A stretch of 10,047 bases of DNA from CAZAPZ01 sp964487285 (GCA_964487285.1 CAZAPZ010000056.1:1-10047); one strand, 5' to 3'. Positions 1 to 5,383 are shown, counted from the stretch's first letter. Notes: generated by a model from the sequence alone, not told the origin. Numbers and translations are program-made.

Positions 1-54
1 AAAAGCGAACATTTCTACTTTGCTCATTTAGGACATTACAACTTTGCGCGTACA
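1..54. mobile_element. Terminal end of an IS21-type insertion sequence (partial)
   Basis: The first 54 bases contain two similar 19-base blocks, at 7-25 and 31-49, sharing ACATT...ACTTTGC, and the stretch finishes GCGCGTACA. Read from the other strand it starts TGTACGCGCAAAG. Multiple subterminal repeats of this type and TG...CA termini are usual for IS21-family elements, so this is probably the outer end of such an element, with its genes to the left of the window. No transposase coding sequence is visible on this side. The identification is by pattern only. The exact boundary at base 54 is inferred from the CA terminus, and a target duplication cannot be checked. Confidence 0.5.
7..49. repeat. 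Two subterminal direct repeats of the IS end
   Basis: The copies are 7-25 and 31-49, 24 bases apart start to start. They match at 15 of 19 positions, and the shared core is ACATT, three variable bases, then ACTTTGC. In IS21-type elements such repeats are transposase binding sites. That function is inferred here. Confidence 0.5.
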
Positions 55-68
55 TTTTTAAAAATTGC

Positions 69-96
69 TTGACAAACGGAAAATAGGGTATATATT
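69..96 (+). promoter_or_regulatory. Strong sigma70-like promoter
   Basis: A perfect -35 box TTGACA (69-74) is followed after 16 bases by TATATT (91-96), five of six matches to the -10 consensus. Transcription would start near base 103. The promoter lies 15 bases outside the proposed IS end, so it belongs to the flanking DNA rather than to the element. The only thing it can drive before a terminator is the roughly 67-base unit at 103-169. Confidence 0.6.
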
Positions 97-102
97 ACTA
101 CC

Positions 103-169
103 TTGTTCAAAGATAAATAAACTTTTTGGAGGAGGGTCACTTTGATGCTCCTCCAACCCCCTTTTTTTT
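103..169 (+). ncRNA. Candidate small RNA or leader ending in a hairpin
   Basis: The unit runs from the predicted start site of the promoter at 69-96 to the end of the T-tract at 162-169, giving a transcript of about 67 bases. It contains a good Shine-Dalgarno (GGAGGAGGG, 128-136) 8 bases before ATG at 145, which opens an 8-codon frame (MLLQPPFF, stop at 169-171). The Shine-Dalgarno is the 5' arm of the terminator-like hairpin, so it would be masked. It could be a small RNA, a leader peptide, or the preserved 5' end of a gene whose body was lost beside the IS. No known RNA family is recognised. Confidence 0.3.
126..169 (+). terminator. Rho-independent terminator-like hairpin
   Basis: TTGGAGGAG (126-134) pairs perfectly with CTCCTCCAA (148-156) across a 13-base loop, followed by five C and then eight T (162-169). 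The five C between stem and T-tract are slightly unusual. The T-tract is on the plus strand only; on the minus strand the stem is followed by A residues, so this would stop plus-strand transcription only. Confidence 0.6.
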
Positions 170-345
170 AAAGCACCTATATCTAACTAAATTTGAACAG
201 TTGATTGTAAGATGCGGCGAAGTTTATGTATAAAGACTAACAAAAAAGTTTTTCTTTTTACTGATATAGACTTTATCGATAATTTACCTATATCTTTTTA
301 ATCCAACTGCTTTGCCCGCTATAATTCACTCTTTCAATTATGTTA
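170..345. other. AT-rich intergenic stretch without a gene
   Basis: I see no convincing open frame. The 10-base sequence ACCTATATCT occurs twice in direct orientation (175-184 and 286-295). A weak AT-only hairpin at 243-259 is listed separately. The stretch lies downstream of the minus-strand operon and downstream of the plus-strand terminator, so it is a meeting point of two transcription units. Confidence 0.5.
243..259 (-). terminator. Weak AT-rich hairpin, possible terminator of the minus-strand operon
   Basis: AAAAAG (243-248) pairs with CTTTTT (254-259) around a 5-base loop. On the minus strand the stem's second arm is a run of T, giving a U-rich 3' end about 90 bases past the ATPase stop codon. 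The stem has only one G-C pair, so it is a poor intrinsic terminator. Confidence 0.2.
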
Positions 346-1248
346 TCATATAGAAAAATATTCGGCTGAGTCTATCTGCTTAATACCGATAATTCCACCA
401 TCCTTATACGGAAGAGCTTTGATAGAATATTTTGAGAAAGATCTTTTTATATCGCTCATTATAGTGGGATAGCTGATTTTATCCGCATCGGTATAACGAT
501 TTATGATGATAGTTTGAACTGAGATTTCAAGCTCTTTTAATTGTTCCAGCGCTCTTGTTGTCTCAGCATAAGAAAGTTTATCAATATTCATTACAATTAT
601 TATCGAAGAAAGCTGCGGATTTGAAAAACGATCGTAAATTATTGTATTCTCTTCTTTTATTTTTTTAAGTTCGCTATAAGCATTATCTGTGTAATTTTTT
701 CTTTTTGACGATCTATCTTCAAAAACAGGTGACACGTTTTCTATCGATCCTCGCATATCAATTATTTTTTTTCTGGCTTTCAATAGCTTGTTCAACCATA
801 CGCGGTTTATCACAGGAAGCGCCATAATTCGCAATGCAAGACCGGTAGGTGGAAGGTCTATAATAACATTATCGTAGATATCTATATTGACAAGTCTCCA
901 TATTTCTCTTAGAAGTGCGTCCTCCTCAACTCCGGGTGAAAACTTTAGAACGTTTAAAGAATCTTCAAGATTAAATGCAGAAAGATATTTATATTTTCTT
1001 TTGATTTTGATAGTTATTTGTCTTAGGTATTCGTCAACTACTCTCTTGTAATCAATTTCGCATGCGTCAAGATTTTCAGCAATACTTATTGGTTTGTGTC
1101 CCAATTTAATATCAAAAACATCGCCGAGATTATGTGCAGGATCAGCTGATGCGACTAAAACCTTAGATTTTTTCGACAATTTTAGGGCGTTTATTGCTGC
1201 GTTTGTTGTTTTGCCTACGCCTCCCTTACCTAAGAAAAAATATATCAT
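346..1248 (-). CDS. ArsA/Get3-like P-loop ATPase, single domain
   Basis: This 300-residue protein belongs to the SIMIBI ATPases of the ArsA/Get3 type. Visible motifs are the deviant Walker A GKGGVGKT with signature lysine (7-14), a switch I ADPAHNLGD (35-43) and a switch II DLPPTGLALR (131-140), corresponding to the DTAPTGHTLR of Get3. It has one nucleotide-binding domain, unlike tandem ArsA pumps, and lacks the CxxC zinc pair of dimeric Get3; Cys63 is the only cysteine I see. Arsenite transport or tail-anchored insertion is therefore not supported. Its ATG overlaps the TGA of the upstream small gene as ATGA, and only a weak Shine-Dalgarno precedes it, so translation is probably coupled. Being last in the operon with cstA suggests it helps assemble or control the transporter; this is inference. 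Confidence 0.85.
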   Translation of the reverse strand: MIYFFLGKGGVGKTTNAAINALKLSKKSKVLVASADPAHNLGDVFDIKLGHKPISIAENLDACEIDYKRVVDEYLRQITIKIKRKYKYLSAFNLEDSLNVLKFSPGVEEDALLREIWRLVNIDIYDNVIIDLPPTGLALRIMALPVINRVWLNKLLKARKKIIDMRGSIENVSPVFEDRSSKRKNYTDNAYSELKKIKEENTIIYDRFSNPQLSSIIIVMNIDKLSYAETTRALEQLKELEISVQTIIINRYTDADKISYPTIMSDIKRSFSKYSIKALPYKDGGIIGIKQIDSAEYFSI

Positions 1249-1505
1249 CCCATAAGTATTCCGGCAAGATCGCCGAATATGTCATCCATAGATGCATCTC
1301 TGATTTTTAAGCGTTTTATATCATTTTCCATAAACGGAAGCAATCTGAGCGTTATTCCGGCCGGTGGAGCCGGAAGCCCCACCAAAAAACCGAACAATAT
1401 AAGTGCAAATCCAGCTTCTCTTTCGGCAAGAACAAAACTTAAATCATCTGTAGCTCTGCTGTATGCCAACGATGAAAGAAATTTTCGGATTGCTTTAAGT
1501 TGCAT
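1245..1505 (-). CDS. Small hydrophobic protein between CstA and ArsA-like ATPase
   Basis: The product is 86 residues from ATG at 1505; an in-frame TTG at 1514 would add three. It has a basic, amphipathic N-terminus, a hydrophobic central block (about 33-58) containing GLPAPPAG (43-50), and an acidic-to-hydrophobic C-terminus ending DLAGILMG. It overlaps the end of cstA by 11 bases and the ATPase start by 4, so all three are probably translated together. From memory, CstA plus ArsA-like ATPase gene sets often contain a small protein called cory-CC-star, with a similar hydrophobic stretch, a Pro-rich turn and a leucine-rich segment. This one has the same place and layout but lacks the terminal Cys-Cys. 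The relationship is tentative and the function unknown. No clear Shine-Dalgarno is present, which fits coupling. Confidence 0.7.
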   Translation of the reverse strand: MQLKAIRKFLSSLAYSRATDDLSFVLAEREAGFALILFGFLVGLPAPPAGITLRLLPFMENDIKRLKIRDASMDDIFGDLAGILMG

Positions 1506-3240
1506 CTGCTGCAATTTTAGAAGGTTTTCTTAATGCTTTTAAGAATGAATACATTAATACGCCGTTTAAGACCAACATAACAACTACTGCCAAAGAAATA
1601 ATCCATCCCTGTGCGGCAGACTTATGTAAAAATACCGGAATGACGGTAAACAGGTACCAAATAAGAGCAAGCGTAAGTGTAATCCATAAAAAGAAAGCAG
1701 GGGCAACTACGGCAATTTTATATCCCGTTGTTGCGTTTAATTCCTTTATAGTCCAAAGGGCCACAGTCAAAAGAGCTATACTTGCCAAAGTTTGATTTGC
1801 TCCTCCAAAGGCAGGCCATATGACTTTCCATGCTCCGCCCCATGCGAGCCATATTCCTATAGCTGCAGTTGGTAGGGATCCAATCCATTTACTTGTTATA
1901 AAATCATGAAACGATCCCTCTTTCATTGGTGCCCACAGTTCAGCCCATGTAAATCGTCCAAGTCTGTTGCAGGTGTCAAGCGTAGTCATAGCAAATGCCG
2001 CAACCCATAAACCGGCAAAAACTTCCATTCCATGAACAGGCAAACCTAAACCGGTATTTGCTGCCAGACCATACGATTTTGTAAATATTCCGACAGGTCC
2101 GCCGGCGAAATGTAGAGCACCTGTGTAATGAGCTCCGAAACTTGCTACGGATGATAACAGTGCATTTGCATGTTTGCCTAAAACAGTCAAACCGAATGCG
2201 GCTATCGAACCAACAACTATTGTTGAAAGAAAACCTTCTGTAAGCATTGCGCCTGCTCCAATCAATGATCCGCTTGATTCTTTGTCAAGCTGCTTGGAAC
2301 TGGTACCCGATGAAACCAATGAGTGAAATCCTGATAATGATCCGCATGCAATTATGAGTGGAATAACCGGCCAAAACGGGCTTGGTTTGCCGGCAACAAC
2401 AGCTGCGCTCCAAGTAGTAAATCCCGGTGTAAGAAGCTGTCCGCCTCCGGAAAAGCCAATAACCAGAAGAGATAGTCCGCCAACGGCAAGACCGAAGTAT
2501 AATATATATGAATTCAAATAGTCTCTCGGCTGCATAAGAATCCAAACAGGCAGAGCGGCTGCTATAACAATATAGACTAGAACAGCTATCATCCATGTAT
2601 GAAAAGATGCATGGATAGGATATACAAGACCGATCCAGATTGACAAGATTATTAGAATCAAGCCTATAACCGTAGCAAGAGCAAAATTAATTTTTGCTTT
2701 ATAAGTCAACAAACCGAATATGATAGCGGCTACAATAAACAGAATGAAAGCTGTAGGAACCGCAGGTTCTTTAACGAATATTATACCCATTACAGCACCG
2801 AATGCCGCAACAATCAGTATCAGCGTTAGGAAAATAAACCAACTGAATAGATAACCGGTGCCTCTGTTGGTAAGCTCTCCGGCAATCCATGCGATCGATT
2901 TGCCTTTTTTTCTTACCGATGCCATCAATGAAAGATAATCATGCACCATTCCGATAAATACATTACCGAACCATATCCACAGAATAGCTGGAATCCAGCC
3001 CCATGCGAGTGCGATCGCAGGTCCGATAATAGGAGCGGCACCCGCTATTGAAGCAAAATGGTGACCAAATAAAACCCATTTGTTAGTCGGCACATAATCA
3101 ATATTATCATTAAGAACTACTGCCGGAGTTTTTCTCGAATCATCAACCTTAACTAAATTCTTGGATATCTTTTTGCCGTAAATCCAATATGCGGCAAAAT
3201 AGATAATCAAAGCCAAAATAATCAGAAATGCTGTATTCAT
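1495..3240 (-). CDS. cstA: CstA family carbon starvation / pyruvate-peptide transporter
   Basis: This 581-residue membrane protein has about 16 hydrophobic segments. The N-terminal CstA domain is clear: DYVPTNKW (48-55), HHFASIAGAAPIIGPAIA (60-77) and HDYLSLMAS (100-108), followed by the SGFHSLVSSGTSSKQ block in mid-protein and TLDTCNRLGR later. Members of the family import peptides or pyruvate across the inner membrane during carbon limitation. The substrate cannot be told from sequence. The length matches short CstA proteins rather than the roughly 700-residue E. coli CstA/BtsT. ATG at 3240 is chosen because AGGAGG (3246-3251) ends five bases upstream; an in-frame GTG at 3246 would overlap that site. 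It is the first gene of a three-gene operon and is divergent from the gene at 3543. Confidence 0.93.
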   Translation of the reverse strand: MNTAFLIILALIIYFAAYWIYGKKISKNLVKVDDSRKTPAVVLNDNIDYVPTNKWVLFGHHFASIAGAAPIIGPAIALAWGWIPAILWIWFGNVFIGMVHDYLSLMASVRKKGKSIAWIAGELTNRGTGYLFSWFIFLTLILIVAAFGAVMGIIFVKEPAVPTAFILFIVAAIIFGLLTYKAKINFALATVIGLILIILSIWIGLVYPIHASFHTWMIAVLVYIVIAAALPVWILMQPRDYLNSYILYFGLAVGGLSLLVIGFSGGGQLLTPGFTTWSAAVVAGKPSPFWPVIPLIIACGSLSGFHSLVSSGTSSKQLDKESSGSLIGAGAMLTEGFLSTIVVGSIAAFGLTVLGKHANALLSSVASFGAHYTGALHFAGGPVGIFTKSYGLAANTGLGLPVHGMEVFAGLWVAAFAMTTLDTCNRLGRFTWAELWAPMKEGSFHDFITSKWIGSLPTAAIGIWLAWGGAWKVIWPAFGGANQTLASIALLTVALWTIKELNATTGYKIAVVAPAFFLWITLTLALIWYLFTVIPVFLHKSAAQGWIISLAVVVMLVLNGVLMYSFLKALRKPSKIAADAT

Positions 3241-3245
3241 ACTCA

Positions 3246-3251
3246 CCTCCT
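3246..3251 (-). promoter_or_regulatory. Ribosome binding site of cstA
   Basis: On the minus strand this reads AGGAGG and sits five bases before ATG at 3240. It decides the start, since the upstream in-frame GTG overlaps it. Confidence 0.8.
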
Positions 3252-3361
3252 AAAATTAATATTTTTTTTCACGATTCTGTCTTGCAAATAATTTTATCTC
3301 AAAAAACCTGACTCCTTAAATCGATTCGGACACCCTCCTTAATCTTGATAATTAAAAAAAC

Positions 3362-3389
3362 AGATTAGTTATGAAATTTTTGTTGTCAA
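3362..3389 (-). promoter_or_regulatory. Possible cstA promoter
   Basis: On the minus strand a perfect TTGACA (3389-3384) is followed after 16 bases by TAATCT (3367-3362), which matches the -10 consensus at only three of six positions. It would give a leader of about 115 bases before cstA. The -35 is convincing, the -10 is not; an activator might be needed. No riboswitch is recognised in the leader. Confidence 0.3.
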
Positions 3390-3498
3390 GCCATAATAAA
3401 CTTTTTATTAACTGTATATCCTTAAATCGCTTTAGCCATCAAGATCAGATATGGAAATTATCACTATTTAATGAGACTATAGCACAAAGCGCACATTC

Positions 3499-3504
3499 TA
3501 TAAT
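3499..3504 (+). promoter_or_regulatory. Possible -10 element for the gene at 3543
   Basis: A perfect TATAAT lies 38 bases before the ATG at 3543. No acceptable -35 box is found at 16-18 bases upstream, so this is only a half-supported promoter. A start near 3511 would give a leader of about 32 bases with no Shine-Dalgarno. Confidence 0.25.
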
Positions 3505-3542
3505 TTTATTGCTTTTCTGCAGACTTGATATATGATTGCCGA

Positions 3543-4187
3543 ATGTTGCACAGAGAGTTGTATTTTATAGGTATAGTTTTGTTAGCGGGAGTTGCGTCAC
3601 TTGGATTCTTTTGGGGAAGAAAGAAAAATCTAAGCTTAGCACGCAGAATTAGTAAAATTACCGAGGAATTTCTAAAACCGGTTGATCAAACTTATATATG
3701 GATTGGCGGAGAGATCGGTTATAAAGCAAGCTACATCCTTAAGGATAGTTTTACTAAGAAATGCCGCACTATGCTTAATCTTCTTCCAAGACAATCACCT
3801 TTCTGGATTCCGGTATCATTGCTTTTGACAAGATACGACAGATTTTTTATGAGTTATATATTAGAAAAGCAGCTTCCATGCGAAATGTATTTGCGTAAAA
3901 AGGGCACTTGGGGCTACGACAAAAAAAAATATGGAAATCCATTTAAAAAAAATAAGATTATCGTAAATGATATCACATATATAATACATAGAAAAGGTAA
4001 CTGTTCCAAAGTGGATAAGGAAGTCGTAAAGTTCTTGAAACTCTTAAAACATAGTAGGTCGGTGAAAAGCTGCCGTATTTACAATGATGGCAAAAAAACC
4101 ATAACCGAATTAATGGTTACGCCAAAAATAGATACTTTAGAATCATATTTGAAAAGTTTTTCTGAATTTTGTAAAAGTTTAAACTAA
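3543..4187 (+). CDS. Membrane-anchored protein of unknown function
   Basis: The product is 214 residues from ATG 3543; an in-frame TTG at 3525 would add six. Neither start has a Shine-Dalgarno. One N-terminal transmembrane segment (about 7-24) is followed by RKK, predicting a cytoplasmic C-terminal body by the positive-inside rule. The body is very basic and contains a striking block, KPVDQTYIWIGGEIGYKA (45-62), then LLPRQSPFWIP (80-90) and a hydrophobic run before RYDRFF (97-102). The LPRQSPFWIPVSLLL stretch may be a second membrane-associated helix. I recognise no family and assign no function. The gene stands alone, divergent from cstA and 73 bases before the HMA-like gene. Confidence 0.75.
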   Translation: MLHRELYFIGIVLLAGVASLGFFWGRKKNLSLARRISKITEEFLKPVDQTYIWIGGEIGYKASYILKDSFTKKCRTMLNLLPRQSPFWIPVSLLLTRYDRFFMSYILEKQLPCEMYLRKKGTWGYDKKKYGNPFKKNKIIVNDITYIIHRKGNCSKVDKEVVKFLKLLKHSRSVKSCRIYNDGKKTITELMVTPKIDTLESYLKSFSEFCKSLN

Positions 4188-4260
4188 TATTTTTCATTAT
4201 AGTACTAAACATCAAGAGATTGAATTTCGAAGTATGGAATTTTAAGGGGGCGGCTATATC

Positions 4261-4482
4261 ATGAAAGAAATAACTATTAGAACAAAACATCAACCTTGTG
4301 AACTATGCGGATGGGCGACGGTTTTTTTTACTGTAACAAAGGCGTTTAAACGGATTAAAGGTGTGGAAAACGTAGATGCATGTTATGAAGATTCGGCATG
4401 GACTATTCAATACGATGGCGATGACCAAACAAAAAAGCGCATTGATAAGGTAATTGATGATCTGGGATTCGCAGCACAGTAA
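4261..4482 (+). CDS. Small HMA-like protein with CxxC
   Basis: The product is 73 residues, the size of a single heavy-metal-associated domain. The order fits the beta-alpha-beta-beta-alpha-beta ferredoxin-like fold: a first strand, a PCELC loop (Cys13 and Cys16), a helix with basic residues ending IKGVENVDACYED, a strand AWTIQYDG and a final helix KRIDKVIDDLGF. In metallochaperones and P-type ATPase domains the loop is usually GMTCxxC; here it is HQPCELCG, and a third cysteine lies at about 41. A copper or other soft-metal carrier role is plausible but unproven. AAGGGGG (4244-4250) lies 10 bases before the ATG and serves as Shine-Dalgarno. Confidence 0.7.
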   Translation: MKEITIRTKHQPCELCGWATVFFTVTKAFKRIKGVENVDACYEDSAWTIQYDGDDQTKKRIDKVIDDLGFAAQ

Positions 4483-4530
4483 ACTTCAAGATTGTTTTAT
4501 AAATGAATATCTAATCTTTTGAATAAATCC

Positions 4531-4573
4531 GCCTTGCATCTAATACTTTCTCTATGCGGAGAGATGCGTAAGG
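4531..4573. repeat. Palindromic repeat, copy 1
   Basis: CCTTGCATCT (4532-4541) pairs with AGATGCGTAAGG (4562-4573) with two unpaired bases, enclosing a 20-base loop that has its own TCTCT/AGAGA pairing (4549-4553/4560-4564). The same sequence, with changes and a longer centre, recurs at 5055-5106 in the same orientation. It touches the stop codon of the cupin gene and lies between two convergent genes. It has no T-tract on either side, so it is not a normal intrinsic terminator. Confidence 0.6.
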
Positions 4574-4915
4574 TCAGGTAATAATAATTGCGTGCAATTT
4601 TAGTGGAATATTGCCTGTATTTTTAATACTGTGGCTTGCACCGTTGCCGGTAATCATCACATCTCCCGATTTAACATATTTTTTTACACCGTTATCCATG
4701 ACAACGCCCGTTCCTTCCAAAATCGTATAATATTCTGTTTCCAAATCGTGCCGGTGTTCTCCTACAGATGCGCCTGGCGGAAGGGTAACTTCCGAAAAGA
4801 GTCTGGCATTTTTCATAGATGCACCGTCAACAAAATGAACAAGAGTAATCGTTCCTTCTCCGCCCATCATTTTATCTCTTAGTTCAATCTTCATCTCTTT
4901 GCGACTAATAATCAT
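4574..4915 (-). CDS. Small single-domain cupin protein
   Basis: This 113-residue protein is a typical size for a one-domain cupin. Cupin motif 1 is complete: G48, H54, H56, E61 and G68 in the spacing G-X5-HXH-X4-E-X6-G. Motif 2 follows as G84-X5-G90-N-G92-X2-H95-X3-N99, with the usual proline replaced by glycine at 90. H54, H56, E61 and H95 should bind a divalent metal. Such proteins include sugar-phosphate isomerase-like enzymes, small dioxygenases and ligand sensors; the reaction cannot be told. AGAGG (4928-4924) sits eight bases before ATG 4915 and supports this start. A weak promoter may lie at 4971-4997 (TTGCTT/TATAAG, spacer 15). The gene is bracketed by the two repeat copies. Confidence 0.88.
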   Translation of the reverse strand: MIISRKEMKIELRDKMMGGEGTITLVHFVDGASMKNARLFSEVTLPPGASVGEHRHDLETEYYTILEGTGVVMDNGVKKYVKSGDVMITGNGASHSIKNTGNIPLKLHAIIIT

Positions 4916-5054
4916 AATCTATACCTCTCTATTTAAAATGATCGACCTTGCACTCTACACTACTATTGCGCTTATAAAGAGCATAGAGATAAAGCAAAAC
5001 ATCAGCAGGCGTTAGATTCCGCCGATATAGCTTAAGATATGCCGACAAGAATCT

Positions 5055-5106
5055 GCCGTGCATCTAATATCTTCTCTATACTGAGTCTGTGTTAGATGCG
5101 TAAGGT
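5055..5106. repeat. Palindromic repeat, copy 2
   Basis: GCATCTAA (5060-5067) pairs perfectly with TTAGATGC (5092-5099) across 24 bases. It aligns with copy 1 over GCC-TGCATCTAATA, TTCTCTAT, GAG and AGATGCGTAAGGT, but has a longer centre. The 3' arm contains GTTAGAT (5091-5097), identical to a common integron core site (GTTRRRY), and the 5' arm contains ATCTAAT, one base from its complement ATCTAAC. Confidence 0.6.
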
Positions 5107-5136
5107 TGGTTAATTATAAGTAAAGCTTCGGAAATA

Positions 5137-5183
5137 GCAAGGGTCATCGGATTACATTATGTAGTGACCTTCATAATGCCCTT
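5137..5183. other. Nested, mutually exclusive hairpins
   Basis: AAGGGTCAT (5139-5147) can pair with ATGCCCTT (5176-5183, one bulged base), while GGTCA inside it (5142-5146) can instead pair with TGACC (5165-5169). Between them lies the 11-base palindrome TACATTATGTA (5153-5163). The region lies upstream of the promoter at 5264, so it would not be in that transcript. It could be a protein binding site or an untranslated relic. Confidence 0.3.
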
Positions 5184-5263
5184 AGTGATTTTAAAAGGCG
5201 GACATTGCGATTTTATTCATCTAAAACAGTGCAGCTTTACGGCTTAGTTATAATAAAAAGTAC

Positions 5264-5292
5264 TTGACAACTTAAAAAATTAGATATAAATT
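5264..5292 (+). promoter_or_regulatory. Promoter of the acyl-CoA dehydrogenase gene
   Basis: A perfect TTGACA (5264-5269) is followed by an AT-rich segment with two possible -10 boxes: TATAAA (5285-5290, spacer 15) or TAAATT (5287-5292, spacer 17). The transcript would start near 5298-5300, inside the inverted repeat listed next, giving a leader of about 85 bases. Confidence 0.6.
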
Positions 5293-5293
5293 G

Positions 5294-5311
5294 AATGAAT
5301 CTCCATTCATT
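5294..5311. promoter_or_regulatory. Operator-like inverted repeat, TetR/FadR type
   Basis: AATGAAT (5294-5300) and ATTCATT (5305-5311) form a perfect 7-bp inverted repeat with a CTCC spacer, directly after the -10 region and over the likely start site. TetR-family fatty-acid regulators such as Bacillus FadR bind palindromes with TGAATGA half-sites, and the left arm here reads TGAATGA when its neighbour is included (5292-5298). Repression relieved by acyl-CoA would fit the downstream acyl-CoA dehydrogenase. No regulator gene is in the window. Confidence 0.5.
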
Positions 5312-5383
5312 AAAGTTAACTCACCGTTACAGGAAAATATAATTCTAATAAACAAAGAAAATAATACCGAGTAGGAGGATTAG

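Larger units (their letters stand above)
3247..3542. other. Divergent intergenic region between cstA and the gene at 3543
   Basis: No gene is visible in these roughly 300 bases. Besides the candidate promoters, the 11-base sequence TCCTTAAATCG occurs twice in direct orientation (3313-3323 and 3419-3429), one copy on each side of the candidate cstA promoter. It could be a regulator half-site or chance in AT-rich DNA. Confidence 0.4.
4916..5383. other. Long intergenic region between cupin and acyl-CoA dehydrogenase genes
   Basis: No protein gene is seen in about 470 bases. From left to right it holds the cupin leader and weak minus-strand promoter, a possible degenerate third copy of the palindromic repeat near 4945-4978 (CCTTGCA...CTCTACACT), a GTTAGAT at 5011-5017, repeat copy 2 (5055-5106), nested hairpins (5137-5183), and the promoter and operator of the acyl-CoA dehydrogenase gene. 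Confidence 0.5.

Noticed and set aside
181..187. ATCTAAC as an integron R'' core site
   Set aside because: Matches RYYYAAC, but no GTTRRRY partner and palindrome of suitable length is present; likely chance in AT-rich DNA.
346..1248. Arsenical pump ATPase or Get3 tail-anchored protein targeting factor
   Set aside because: Only one nucleotide-binding domain, no arsenite-binding cysteines and no CxxC zinc motif; no arsB/arsR genes nearby. Kept as ArsA/Get3-like only.
1279..1533. Plus-strand open frame of about 84 codons
   Set aside because: It lies wholly antisense to the small gene and the end of cstA, has no ribosome binding site and no family-like sequence.
2285..2596. Minus-strand open frame of about 100 codons inside cstA
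   Set aside because: Other-frame reading of a clear cstA sequence, rich in Cys, Arg and Ser as expected for an off-frame translation.
3241..3246. GTG at 3246 as start of cstA
   Set aside because: It overlaps the AGGAGG itself; ATG 3240 has proper spacing.
4531..4573. Intrinsic terminator between the HMA-like and cupin genes
   Set aside because: The position is right for a bidirectional terminator but no T-run follows on either strand, and the same sequence recurs upstream of the cupin gene, where a terminator has no role.
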